In this document: piece by piece, positions 46,663 to 57,850 of the stretch
Numbering within the stretch: the stretch's first letter is position 1
Layout of the letters: each line of letters begins with the position of its first letter
DNA from: Rhizophagus clarus
Taxonomy: Eukaryota; Glomeromycota; Glomeromycetes; Glomerales; Glomeraceae
Direction: 5' to 3'
Assembly (NCBI GenBank): GCA_015698045.1
Contig: BLAL01000357.1
Location: 62,001 to 126,000 of the forward strand
DNA: 64,000 nt
Notes under the pieces: generated by a model
What the model saw: the letters and a program-made list of their open reading frames with translations, nothing else
Told to the model about the DNA's origin: nothing
Database searches by the model: none
Position numbers and translations under genes: made by a program

Positions 46663-46830
46663 ATGATTAACCATTTTTCGCCAAGGAAATCGACATCCAA
46701 AAAGAAGAAAAGATTTGCTAATTGTTTTCTCCTATTTCATCAAGAAGTAAAACCATATAAAATGATGAACATATCGGCAAAGTCCATCCGAAGATCAAAA
46801 AATTGAGTGGAAGAGACGATATGAGATTCA
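46663..46830 (+). pseudogene. HMG-box gene, internally deleted
   Basis: From ATG 46663 a 47-codon frame reads MINHFSPRKSTSKKKKRFAN, then CFLLFHQE, then KPYKMMNISAK and a stop at 46804-46806. Compared with the intact copies it lacks the VVHQHHSF part, several residues after HQE and the region around the third helix; the remaining gtggaagagacgatatga is out of frame. The DNA then jumps to sequence that lies about 200 bp downstream of an intact HMG gene. The first helix of the box remains, but a working fold is unlikely. Confidence 0.75.
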
Positions 46831-46900
46831 TGTGAATAATATCAGTATAAATATATCTAAATTTTTCTATTCTTTTTTCAACTTTTCAAACTTAATATAC

Positions 46901-47104
46901 ATGACACATATGTTAAAGAGTTCTAGAAATTCATATGTTCCTTCTGTTTATCTTAATCGTGTTATTCATGAACGAAGAAGATGTAGACTCATTAATAGAA
47001 GATATAGAGATGCATTTAACGTTAACACATTAAGCCAATTACCTTTACAAATTACCAACGATCCATTCGCTGTTCAATTGTTTTTTGGGAATTCTTTCCC
47101 TTAA
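46901..47104 (+). CDS. YVPS-family small protein
   Basis: 67 residues from ATG 46901; ATG 46910 (MLKSSRNSYVPS) is an alternative and aligns better with the relatives. It has the full family pattern: NSYVPSVYLNRVIHERRR, RLINRRYRDAFNVNTLSQ, then LPLQITNDPFAVQLFFGNSFP and a stop. The basic centre is rich in Arg. A frame reaching back to 46832 adds a hydrophobic stretch that other copies do not share, so it is not used. A broken HMG gene lies 95 bp upstream on the same strand and another broken HMG gene is convergent at 48007. Confidence 0.55.
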   Translation: MTHMLKSSRNSYVPSVYLNRVIHERRRCRLINRRYRDAFNVNTLSQLPLQITNDPFAVQLFFGNSFP

Positions 47105-47880
47105 ACATCGTTTTTATCGGTGAGTATGATTAATTACTTATAATAAAACTAAAATTAATCCGTTTTTAAGTAAAGTCACTTATTTTAAATTTTCCTCATC
47201 ATAAACCGACACTAGTCTTTCCATATTAGACCATCTTCAATTGGAAATTAAAATTTTATTGGATTTTTAAGCGAACGATTCTTGAATATTATATGAACTT
47301 TTATTAGTTTAAAGTCCAAAACTATTGTTATTGTTTATTTCATTATTGTATAGTTTGTTAATAGAGTCCTTAATTTCAATAAAATTTTAACGGAAAATGT
47401 GACAAATCTTACTTCATATTAAATATGTGGAGTGATTAAGTATTACTTTATTATTTGAAAAATTTATACCAACAGCACCACTCCAGTACACTATTAAATT
47501 ATATAGATCATGTGACTTAAATATTTAAAAATGTTGATCACATGCCTGAGTTCCCGGGATGTAAACTTATAAATAAATATAAGCAATAGTTTATAGAATA
47601 TTTAGTATAAATTGCAAATTTAAATTAAATTTCGATAAATGATCATTTTCTAAGAATCAATTGAAATACAAAACTTATTAAACTTGTAACTGCATATTGT
47701 TGTGTTTGATATCAAACTTCAATATATTTAACATACATGATATTCACATGAAAATAATACTATAAAATTATTATCTTATAAATATTTGATATGCACAATA
47801 TACTTTGTAAACTTTGTAATAAACAAATATTTTAAACTTAAAAAAAACAATGATTTCTATTTTATTAAAATCCTTTGTAT

Positions 47881-48007
47881 CCATTCAGTCGCTGACTCTC
47901 GATTGAGTTCATATCGTCTCTTCCACTCAATTTTTACATCTTCAGGTAGATTTTGCCACATTTCAGAAACTCGTTTACTGTGATTGATGGACTATATATA
48001 GATTATC
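47881..48007 (-). pseudogene. HMG-box gene with central deletion
   Basis: On the minus strand the beginning (aatctatatatagtccatca) runs straight into atcacagtaaacgagtttc. About 130 bp, including the first helix of the HMG box, are missing. The rest (KRVSEMWQNLPEDVKIEWKR and ELNRESATEW) is still readable. The start codon is changed as well. It is convergent with the YVPS gene at 46901, the usual arrangement. Confidence 0.75.
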
Positions 48008-48069
48008 GAGCATGTTTTATTTAGTAAAGAAAATTGAATTATCAATCTAAAGAATAAGTACGAGAATAT

Positions 48070-48560
48070 ACTTTTAATTATTTGTTTTTATTTTTTTTTT
48101 TTTACAAATCGAATCCAAAATAGCATTCATTTACAATAAATACTTCCATTACGAAGATCAAGTTTGAGCCCATTGAAAAAATTATCTGTACGTGATTCTA
48201 GTTTACAATAAGAGTAACATACTAAACTATATTAGTTCGTAAAGTATTGTATTTTTTATTGCTTATAAAATCCTTTTTATTTAATGTCAGAAACATTTCA
48301 TATGTAACCAAATACAGAAGTGTTAAAAGGAAGAAGTCTTAGTAATCATTCGTAAAAAAAAAAATTTTACGTTTGTAAGACAAAAGTTGCATTATTATGT
48401 TATAGGAGCAGCAGATTTGGGCGTCACGGAAATTCTTACCTTTCTTTTCGTCCGACAATATAAATAATTTCATTAATTGTTTTATAGTTATGTTCGTTAA
48501 TACCCGACATGTTGATTATGTTGCATATGATGCAATTACATAATAAAGTTATTGAGTTCT
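48070..48560 (-). repeat. HMG-unit core (copy d)
   Basis: Reverse-oriented core directly upstream of the broken HMG gene: tttacaaatcgaa, ataagagtaacata, catatgtaaccaaata, agacaaaagttgcattatta, ttgggcgtcacgga and ttatgttcgttaat. It separates an HMG gene (leftward) from a YVPS copy (49.4-49.6 kb, rightward). Confidence 0.65.
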
Positions 48561-49385
48561 TTATTAGTTTAATTAATAATGTTTGACCAATGGCATGGCA
48601 TTGAATATTGCATTCTTTTTAATCAAAGATCTGCTGTACTAGCATCCTGCATCCGTCGGTTTTATAAAGACTTTTATAGTTAAAGAAATAAAAAAAAAAA
48701 GAAATTTTTAACACGCAGATCTTTTTCGTATTTTGGTTTTAAAAAAAATTAAAATACATAATAATAATAAATAATTATGAGTCGTGATTAAAATATTTAC
48801 TTGAAAACGGAGTAAATTTGGAAATTCACATTACTGGTTCAATGGAATTTTCATGTTTGCTATTAAAATATGGTAAAGTAGCAAAGCTGTTATCGGAACG
48901 AAAAATTATTTATATACTGTATGATCTGCAATTTTCTCGAGATTAGAAGATCAAGAATCTATGCATTTTTTTCCAAAAGTACTTTTAAACAAAATTTTTG
49001 TTAAATTGGAATTAAATTTGATTGAATAGTTCAATAGCGTCCAAAAAAATGCAAGTACTACAATATCTTATCACAAAATTTGTACCAGTAAAAAAATGAA
49101 ATTTCATATGCGTTAGTTATTCTCAAAATAAGCAGCATATTTAGACTTGTGATTTGATTTCTTTATTTCCATGAAAAGAGTTTGTACCAAATAATGTTTA
49201 TTATTATAGAAAACTAAGAGTTAAATCTGCATGATAATAAAGAATCATGAGTACGTGTATTTGTTCACTGTGCAAATTGTACAATGTTACACGAATTTCA
49301 GTTTAAATATACAGTAATTAATAAAATTTTCTTTCTTTCTCCCATTCTTTTAACTTTCACTTCTATATATTTTATTAATGATTTT

Positions 49386-49567
49386 GCATCTTCGTCATTT
49401 TGAATAGCACGATTGAATTAACAGATAGAACGTATAAATTTCTTGAGATTTTAACGTCATTAATATATTTATTATATCGAAGTGCATTTAATGATGATAC
49501 ATTACCTTTACAAATTACAAATGATGTGTTCGCGGATCAATTGTTTATAGGATCATCTTTCCGTTAA
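49386..49567 (+). pseudogene. YVPS-family pseudogene with its 5' half inverted
   Basis: 49386-49460 read on the minus strand is the 5' half of the gene (ATG at 49460, ACGTTAAAATCTCAAGAAA, and the Arg-rich region broken by a stop). 49478-49567 on the plus strand is the 3' half (a GCATTTAATG-ATACATTACC start, ITNDVFADQLFIGSSFR and a stop). The two halves point towards each other across about 20 bp. The conserved post-stop sequence follows. Confidence 0.8.
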
Positions 49568-50169
49568 ACGTCGTTTTTATTGGTGAGCATGATTGGTTAT
49601 TTTTAGCATTGCAGGGCTAACGTAATAGAATAACAAAAACACTAAGTCACTTATTTTTAAGTTTTCTTATCGTTCTAATAAACTAGTATCTTATGATTGA
49701 AAAATTTTGAAACAATCCTAAAACAGGCTTGTTGTAATGATTTTTTAATGCAGCGCAGTACTTTTCTAATAGGCACAAGAAACTTAACGAATTAATGTTA
49801 AGATTTATCCATTATTGTACGTCATAATAAATAAAGCAAAATTATATAGTTTTAGTCAATGTATTAAAAAGATTATAAATCGGCCTGCATGTGAATTATA
49901 TGATTCGGGATACGACGCATAGAAATTACCATCTTGACCCTCCTCGTGTTACTGTCTTGACCCGCATAATATATTTTACAGTAAGGGTGGTCAAGACAGT
50001 AACGTCGCACAGGTCAAGAACGTAATATTTGCCTTTATATGACAATGACGATCGATCATAATGAACAGTTTATGATTCTATCTTTTAATGTTTGGTAAAT
50101 TTTATTTAGTTGTTATTACTTACCTACAAGCAAACAAACAATATGAAAAAATATTTCTATTGTATGAGA

Positions 50170-50365
50170 AAATTCACTCACAACTATTTTTGTCATTTTA
50201 GGTATATTTATTGTAATACAATAGAATAAACTTGTTACACGAAACTTGCATTTCCAAAATTTCTAATAAATTCACTTCCAACTATTTTTGTCATTTTAGG
50301 TATATTTGTTGTAATACAATAGAATAAACTTGTTACACGAAACTTGCATTTCCAAAATTTCATAA
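50170..50365. repeat. 98-bp direct tandem duplication in unit flank
   Basis: caactatttttgtcatttta starts at 50181 and again at 50279, followed each time by the same sequence through ggaataaa-like and cttgttacacgaaacttgca parts. Only one or two bases differ, so the duplication is recent. Confidence 0.8.
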
Positions 50366-51379
50366 CTAAACTAATAACATTAAATAATTCATAATGATTT
50401 CAAAAATTTTAACGAAAAATAGAAATTATTAAATTACATTATCTTTATTTGCCAAGATCATAACGAAGAAGAATAAATATTTTTAAACGACTAAATTTTA
50501 AAAATATAATATTGTTTATACAGTACATTTCTAACGACCTGTCGTCGGTTCTGGGTAGAAAAATCCTCACTCTCTTTGCTGTGGTAATCGTTAGTCGTAT
50601 CCAGCAAACTCAAAAGTGCATGCTTTTCAATAATCTTGTTTTAATGAAGATTCATCGCGCGTTGTGAAAAAAATCTAATTGCTTTAAAATTCTCGTATTT
50701 ATTGTTAAAACTTGTGTTTCAGGTGAAACCTAGCTATTAATAGTTAATTTATTTAGCATAATTTTACGCCAATAATTAAAAAAGTCAAAAATACGTTTTA
50801 TGCTTTAAAAAGTGGAAAGAATTTGCAATGGTGCATCATAGAAATCTTAAAACATTAAAGGATAACCTTCGTGCTAGATAAGAACTTATTCTTCTATAAG
50901 AGGAAATCAAGTAATTTTATATTTCTAAATTTATTTTATTTTTAAGCAAATATTTTGATCACAGGTTCATTGGATTGTTATTCATTTCAAGTCTAACTAA
51001 ATACGAAAGATCTGCAGAATTGCTATACGAAAGATCTGCAGAAGAAATCTCCTCTGAAATCTCATTCCGTATCTAAATTTATACGTTCGAAATTTAATTA
51101 GAAAATATTTAATTACAGCTTTATATAAAAGTCTTTATAGAATTGATGGCATACATGAAGTGCATAATCTACATAATCTTATTTTGCGGATGCTATAAAA
51201 TCCGTGATATGATTAGCAGCAGACCTTTGCCCAGTGGCATTGATTGCAGCATCTCTTTTCATTAAATATTACTAATTAAACTCAGTATAAAAAACTCGGG
51301 AAATTACCAAATCCTGCTTTGCAGGATTAACATAAAATACTAAACTATATTAAAATCCCCACCCAAAGATGGACACCGC

Positions 51380-51720
51380 TCTGCTAGGTGCAATTGCATC
51401 ATATGTTACAGTGTTCAATGTTGCGAATATTAACGAACGTAACAACTGATTAAGACAATTGATGATATTATTTGTATCGTTGGCGTTTTTGTTTTTATTG
51501 TACGAAAAAAAGGTAAGACTTTTCTGTGACGCCAAAATATACGACTTTTGTCTTTTTAGCATAAAATTATTTTTTTTACCGAAACTCTTTCCTTTCATCG
51601 CCTCTATATTTAGTTATATATGAAATATTTTACCTTTAACAAAAAAGAATTTTATGAATGTCAAAACGAGTATTAATATGGCGTATGTTATCCCGTAAGT
51701 ACCTTTCTTATAAGGTCATA
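51380..51720 (+). repeat. HMG-unit core (copy e)
   Basis: The same order of motifs as copy c: gcaattgcatcatatg, gaatattaacgaacgtaacaa, ttggcgtttttg, gtgacgccaaa, tatatttagttatatatgaa. The frame on the opposite strand at 51350-51598 is not conserved in other copies and is not taken as a gene. A cagaattgctatacgaaagatctg duplication-like patch lies just upstream near 51010-51050. Confidence 0.65.
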
Positions 51721-51816
51721 TTTGGAATTACGTACAAAGAAAATGTTAACGGCAGATCCATTCTCCGTATAAACAAAAGTATGTACTGTAATTTTGATTT
51801 ATGGAGTTAAGAAATC

Positions 51817-51870
51817 ATGATCAATAATCTATCCATTGTCCATCAAGATCGAAAAATTATTTTCATGTGA
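51817..51870 (+). pseudogene. HMG-box gene, only the N-terminus left
   Basis: ATG 51817 begins MINNLSIVHQ as in the intact genes, then continues into DRKI and a TGA; the whole HMG box is deleted. Downstream sequence (ttcatgtgaataatat) is the same as after the broken HMG gene at 46663. This suggests the two descend from one rearranged ancestor. Confidence 0.7.
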
Positions 51871-52051
51871 ATAATATAAATGATAAATATGGTAAAGTTA
51901 AAGGTAACAAACACAACATTACGCAGTCATAAGTTTGACATGTCTTGCGATACATATATGAAAATTCCCACAAATTTAGTGTTACAAAATATCAGTATAA
52001 ATACATCCAAAATTTTCTAATTTTTCAAACTTGATATAATATATATTTAAA

Positions 52052-52249
52052 ATGGCATTAGGGAGTCCTAGAAATTCATGTGTTCCTTCTATTTATCTCA
52101 ATCGTGTTATTCATAAACGACGAAGATATAGACTCATTAATAGGAGACATAGAGACGCATTTAATGTTAACACATTAAGTCAATTACCTTTACAAATTAC
52201 CAACGATCCATTCGCGGGTCAATTGTTTTTTGGATCTTCTTTCCCTTAA
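52052..52249 (+). CDS. YVPS-family small protein
   Basis: 65 residues, MALGSPRNSCVPSIYLN then VIHKRRRYRLINRRHRDAF, NVNTLSQLPLQITND, and PFAGQLFFGSSFP. The frame is intact and has the full family length. Differences from the copy at 46901 are mostly near the start. It lies about 180 bp downstream of an HMG remnant on the same strand. Function unknown. Confidence 0.55.
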   Translation: MALGSPRNSCVPSIYLNRVIHKRRRYRLINRRHRDAFNVNTLSQLPLQITNDPFAGQLFFGSSFP

Positions 52250-53332
52250 GCATCGTTCTTATCGGTGAGTATGATTAATTATTTATAATATAAAATAGTT
52301 ATCGTTTTAAAATTACTGTACTTAAGTGGCATCATAAATTGGCGCTATTTTTTCATATTAGACCATCTTCAGCAACAAACAATTGGTTAATTGATCAATT
52401 CTTGAACATTATACGTACTTCCATTAGTTTAAAGCCGTCATTATCATCATTCATACTTCGTAAATATGTGGTTATGAGTTATGTTATTGATTGAGTATTA
52501 CTTTATAATTTAACACATTCAAAATATATAGTTACAAATTTTTTTGGTCAACGTATTTAGAATGCGTAGACCACTTGATCACATGTCTGTAAACCGAGGT
52601 AAATTACCATTAAGAAATTTAATGTTAATGTTGGCATAGTCAAATTGGAAATTATGATAATTCTGCCCAACCAGTTAATTTTTCCACAGGTTAAGTATGG
52701 CTTAAATTAAAATATATTATACTCATTTATTTAACGAATTAATTAAAATACAAACTTGTTAAACTTATAACTGCATATTTATCTATCATATACTTATAAT
52801 ATTTACATGAGAATAATATAAATACAGCTATAAAATTATTTTATGATGCATAATTAAAAAAAAAAAACCTACTTTGTACGAAATTTGTCTTATTTATATT
52901 ACCACCCTAAAATTTTCATGTAGTTTATAACTCTATCTTTGTCTAAGATATTTATTTAATCTACAATTTATATCAATGTGGTTTGCAATTAAGTTCTGAT
53001 TGTTACAAGAAATTTTTATTGGATAGTCTAGCGCCTAAATTATATATTTTTTTTTACGGTAAAAAAAAAAAAAATAAAAAAATTCATATGCATTAGCTAA
53101 ATCTCATTTTTAGACTTTCCATTTATTTTGTCAAGAACAAAGACTGTACTGAATGATTTATTAATTATAGAAAGCTAATGTCTTACAGATATGCACGAAA
53201 GATAGAAAAGCTTGTACTTTCGGTGCTCATAGTGTTAAGTTACACGAATATCAGTGTAAATACAACCATCTGTTCTTTCATTCTTTTTAACTTTCGCTTC
53301 AACCTCCTTGTATATAATACAGTATATTTAAA

Positions 53333-53523
53333 ATGTCGCTTAGAAATTCATACGTTCCTTCGATTAAATTTTAATAGTGTTATTCATAAACGACGAAGAC
53401 GCAAAATCCTTAATAAAATACATAAAATTGCATTTAATGTTGATACATTAAATCGATTACTTTTACAAATTACAAATGATCCATTCGCGGTTCAATTGTT
53501 TTTTTGGATCTTCTTTTCGTTAA
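53333..53523 (+). pseudogene. YVPS-family pseudogene, two frameshifts
   Basis: ATG 53333 gives MSLRNSYVPSIKF and a stop caused by one inserted A. In the next frame NSVIHKRRRRKILNKIHKIA and QITNDPFAVQLFF can be read, until one extra T in a T run shifts the frame again before the usual GSSFR end. The longer open frame 53178-53579 is produced by these shifts. It is convergent with the intact HMG gene at 54565. Confidence 0.8.
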
Positions 53524-54307
53524 ACATCGTTTTATTGGTTAGTATGATCAGATATTTTAGTATGGCATATTTTAACTGATTTTATTTAGTTAATACGAAC
53601 AGTTTTCAATCAAGTTATTTATCTCAATTTCCTTCATCATAAACCAATGGTCTTCTCGTGCTAAATTATTTCGGTGACAAAAAAAAAAAAAAATTGAAAT
53701 CAGATTTCCATTAGATTTTTAGTACTTCTATCGTGAGTATTTACATGTACTTTATTAGTTTAAAGTCGTCATTTCCAAAATTATCATTAGCATTTATTTA
53801 ATTTTATGTTATAGTACTAGTTTTTTAATAAAGTCTAATTTTAATATTAAATGTACTATCAGCACGTTCAAAATTAAACATTTATTTCGGGCAAAATTTG
53901 GCTAAGGAAATAACCATTATAGGATGGATTTTTATAGGATGTTTAATCTAAAATTTTAATTTATATTAATTATTAAAATTTATGTTACTTTATAAACATC
54001 CAATTACGCGACATATTTATTAAATATTGGACAGTGTAATATTACTCAAAACGAAAAGTAATGTATTATAAAGTAACTTATATTTGTACATAATCAATTT
54101 ATTTTTAAAATGAATTAATCGAATCCATATCTAACATACATGAAAATAATAATTATACTAAACTGATTCCTAATGAAAAATTATCATTTAAAAATAATAA
54201 TACTTACTTTTACTAATAAGTTGCATAGTTATAAAAATTAACCCAATATAAATTTTTTATATATACTCATCCGTAATTATAGTTAGTCCTATCTTTAATG
54301 ATAATGA

Positions 54308-54565
54308 TTATGATTCGGTTGCTGACTCTCGATTGAGTTCATATCGTCTCTTCCACTCAATTTTTTCGTCTTCAGGTAGATTTTGCCACATTTGAGAAAC
54401 TCGTTTACTGTAATTGGACATCTTCATTTTATATGGCCTCTCTTTCATCATTTCTTGACGAAATAAAAGAAAACAATTTGCGGATCTTTTCTTCTTTTTT
54501 GATATTGATTTCTTTGGCGAGAGGAAGGAATGATGCTGATGGACTACGTATAGATTATTGATCAT
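54308..54565 (-). CDS. HMG-box protein (MATA-HMG-like)
   Basis: 85 residues. Residues about 25-80 form an HMG box: a basic KKKKRSANCFLLFRQEMMK first helix with the conserved Asn-x-Phe-x-Leu-Phe-Arg pattern, YKMKMSNYSKRVSQMWQNLP with the conserved Ser and Trp, and EDEKIEWKRRYELNRESA as the third helix. A Ser/Lys-rich lead precedes the box. HMG boxes bend DNA; this subtype resembles the MATA-HMG/Sox-like group known to be expanded in arbuscular mycorrhizal fungi, where single small genes are common. A nuclear DNA-binding role is therefore likely. Against the two copies on the right it differs at about four to six residues. The start codon, in the same position in all copies, is the first in frame. 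The core lies directly upstream. Confidence 0.8.
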   Translation of the reverse strand: MINNLYVVHQHHSFLSPKKSISKKKKRSANCFLLFRQEMMKERPYKMKMSNYSKRVSQMWQNLPEDEKIEWKRRYELNRESATES

Positions 54566-54639
54566 AATGTCTTTAGTGAAGAAAATTATAATATTAATTC
54601 AGAATAAATGTAGTAGTAAACTTTAATTATTATTATTAT

Positions 54640-55150
54640 TTTTTTTTTTTTTCATAAATTGAAATCAAGAACATTCGTTTAAATACTTTCGTTACGGAGA
54701 ATGGATCATTATTGACCGTAAAAATTTTCTTTGTATTTCTAAATGAACTACAGGAAAGGCAATTTCCATCATGATAATATATAAACTATTTCTCTTTCAT
54801 TTAAACGAGTTCCCTCATCGCATAAAGGTAACATACGTCATATTAATAATCTATTCACGTAAGTACTTGTTTGACACATACAGTATATATAGTGTAGAAA
54901 TCCTCTTTAGAATCATTCCATAAAACTAAATATAGAGGAGATGAAAGAAATGGTCTTAACAATGAATTGTAAAAAAAAAATTACGTTAAAAAGGTAAAAG
55001 TCGCATTATTATAATTTATAAAAGCAGCATAATTTGGCGTCACGGAAAAGTCTTACCTTTTTTTCGTGCAATAAAATAAAAACGCCAACAATACAAATAA
55101 TATTATCAATTGTTCTATTGTTACGTTCGTCATGAGACTGTAACATATGA
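54640..55150 (-). repeat. HMG-unit core (copy f)
   Basis: Core reversed, upstream of the intact HMG gene at 54565: gttacggagaatggatcatta, gagttccctcatcgc-taa-ggtaacatacg, ccataaaactaaatatagagg, gtaaaagtcgcattattata, agcagcataatttggcgtcacgg, cgccaacaatac and attgttacgttcgt. It is one of the two best preserved forms. Confidence 0.7.
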
Positions 55151-55539
55151 TACAAATAGCAAAGATGCGCTGCTTATTATACCACGTGTATAACTCTATA
55201 AAATAGACATATATGTATATACAGTATATATATATGTGTGTATAAAGTTTTAATCAAATGTTTTCTAATTAAATTTCGAACATATAAATTTAGATACAGA
55301 ATGAGATTACTTAAACGAGAGGAATTACTTCGGCAGATCTCTTTATAATTTAACAAGTTAACTTTTAGCATAACGGGGAGCTTTAAACAAACTTATATAA
55401 AATAATATCCAGACATTGCAATTACGATATCTAATTGATTTAAATTTGGAATGCTGATTCGTAATATATTTATATCCAGATTGTTTCAGACTTTCAGTAC
55501 CATTCATAAATCCCCATCCAAAGTCCAAACAACAAAATT

Positions 55540-56230
55540 AAATAAAAAAAAAAATTTAATAACAATGTTTAGTAGTTGGTCCTTATTAAACCTAAAAGAT
55601 AAAAAAAAAATGAAAAAAAAAAATCTTTTGTACTGATTTGTTAATCGAATTTTTTGGTAAGTCTAACCAATAAAGGTGAAAAAAATTTTTCAATCAAAAA
55701 AATTAGTAATCAAAAAATTTCACATAACTGGCCAAAACCAAGTGATAAATCTGAAAAAAAAAAAATTAATGAATTATTTTTCTTTAAGAGGAAAAGAAAA
55801 AAGAAGCGGAAAACTTATATCTGCTGGTTTTTCGCAGCTGTTATTATTTGCAGATCTGTCCGAGCATAAAATTAAATTTTTTTTCTTAAATATTAAAAAT
55901 AATTTGATTAACAAAAAAATTCAAACTACTTTCTATTTTTTTAAAAAAAAAAAAAAAAAATTTAACGTTTTAACGTTAATAAAAAAAAAAATTTAATGCT
56001 AGCAATTAAGAAAAAAAAATGGTCGGTAATGACCATTTGCAGTATGATCCAAACCGATCCTTTGTTACAAACAAACCTAAGAAAAAAAAAAAAACAAAAA
56101 AGAGTAAATTAAAAAAAAAAAAAAGGATAAAAAAGGAAAAGAAAGAAAAAAATATAATATTGGACAATAACAATCAAAAAAATATCGATAAAAATCACTT
56201 CATTATTTTCCAGGAATTGCCAGTATGATT
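55540..56230. repeat. A-rich low-complexity stretch with Lys-rich chance frames
   Basis: Long poly-A runs separated by short mixed sequence give several open frames on the plus strand made almost only of Lys, Asn and Ile. A 55840-55880 piece (tttgcagatctgtcc) is ordinary. No gene is supported. Confidence 0.6.
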
Positions 56231-56444
56231 AATTAATCTGAAACTTCTCTATCCCACATTTTTTCGGCAACAAAAAAAAAAACTCTTTGAGAGCGTTCAA
56301 CTATAACAAAATATAGTTTTCAAATGGTTTCCTTTTTTGGAATATGGGCGTGCGTCAGGGAAATCTACAAATTTGAGATTTTTGACTTATATTATGTAAA
56401 TCAAAGCATAATAAATTGTCGAAATAATATTCGATGATCGTTGA

Positions 56445-56672
56445 CATATTTGGGGGACATCTAAAGCGGAGCAGATTTGACCGGAATTACGGCATTAAGA
56501 AATTACGAATGTGACAAATAATTGAGTGACAAACAAGTTTTTACTAACCGAAAAAATTCTAAGTCCCCAGAATACTTAATAAAAATGAGAAAGTAAAGGT
56601 GTAACACCGGATGACAAATATTTTACTATGATCACGTGATTCTGCTCCGCTTTTAGACGTCCCCCATATTTG
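56445..56672. mobile_element. 212-bp MITE, family copy 3
   Basis: The element is 56453-56664, in the opposite orientation to the two near 40 kb, with catatttg on both sides (56445-56452, 56665-56672), a perfect 8-bp duplication. Ends are ggggacatctaaagcggagc and the near-perfect inverse. It includes the gaccggaattacggc motif. Confidence 0.88.
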
Positions 56673-57439
56673 GAAATTATACCTATCCCCTAGATTATAC
56701 GACAAAGTATTTGTTACGTGACTCGGATAAAAGTTTAGCTATCAATTTCTTAACTGACGCATGAAAAACGAAACGTTTTTTCTTGCTCAAAATAATGAAA
56801 AAGACGATCCCCCCCTTTTTAACTGACGCACGCCCATATCATAACTCATTTTAGAGTTGATTCACTGTAATCCTTTGATCAACATATTTGCTTAAAATAA
56901 AGTAAAACTTAGACAAGATAGGAATTCAATGATTTCATATAGTTTACGACTCTAAGATATTTATTTAATCTACAATTTATTAGTGATCAAGATCAAGAGA
57001 TCTCTTTTTTTTGGAAACCTGATATCAATCTTAACAAAACATTTGCCCTCGGACTTAACATATCACATGGTGAGAATATTATTGGTTCAAGAAAAATGAT
57101 TGAGACTAAAAAGGAGCACGTGACTATTAATTCCGGTCAGAATGAAATTTTTGGGTTACAAAGAAATTGAAAAAAAAAATTTCCAGGTCACTGCACTGCT
57201 TTTTACGGTTATCGTGTGTGACGTGAAATCTATTTTTTAGTGTGTAGGTTAGATTACTTCTCTCACTTGTAATTTTATCTTATTCCGAATGTCGATAGTG
57301 TCTTGTGTATCATGATTTTATTTTAAAAATAATAATATTTTTTTTTTTGTAATAAAATATAAGCAAAAAAAATAATATATAGTCTTACATATAAGTTAGA
57401 AAAAATAAAGTCGTTTTTTCACCACGAAGAACGATTCGA

Positions 57440-57850
57440 AAGAAGATTTATTATTTATCTGTGTACTTTTTTTTTATATAAATCGAAAAAAGAATTTTAC
57501 ATGCAATTATAATTATATAATTTCTTTCTTCTTGATTTTAATAGAAATTAAGGGATTCCTCATCATGTTTAAGGGTAGCATACAAAACGAAATATTATTT
57601 CAATTATGCAAGTCTTTATTAATGGCAGAAATATTTCATTGTAACCAAATATAGAAGCGATGAAAGGGAAAGGATTTTGTCAGTCGCATACTCGAAGGCT
57701 AAAGTCGCATTTATAAAGCGGCAAATTTTTTATCCATTTATTTTTCGTATAATATATAATAAAACAGAACGCCACAACAATAAACAACTGAATGATAGTT
57801 TTGTTTGTTTGTATTACATTCGTTAATACTGAGTTGCGCATTATACAATG
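57440..57850 (-). repeat. HMG-unit core (copy g), without its HMG gene
   Basis: cgattcgaaagaa, tgcaattataattatataatttc, cctcatcatgtttaagggtagcatac, attgtaaccaaatatagaagcgatgaaaggg and the aaagtcgcatttataaag-gcaaatttt motif match other cores. The HMG gene expected near 57.3 kb is missing; the sequence there is unrelated. Confidence 0.6.

Noticed and set aside
53178..53579. 133-codon frame
   Set aside because: It exists only because two frameshifts in a YVPS copy connect unrelated frames.
55654..56228. Lys-rich open frames
   Set aside because: They come from poly-A runs and are not conserved in related units.
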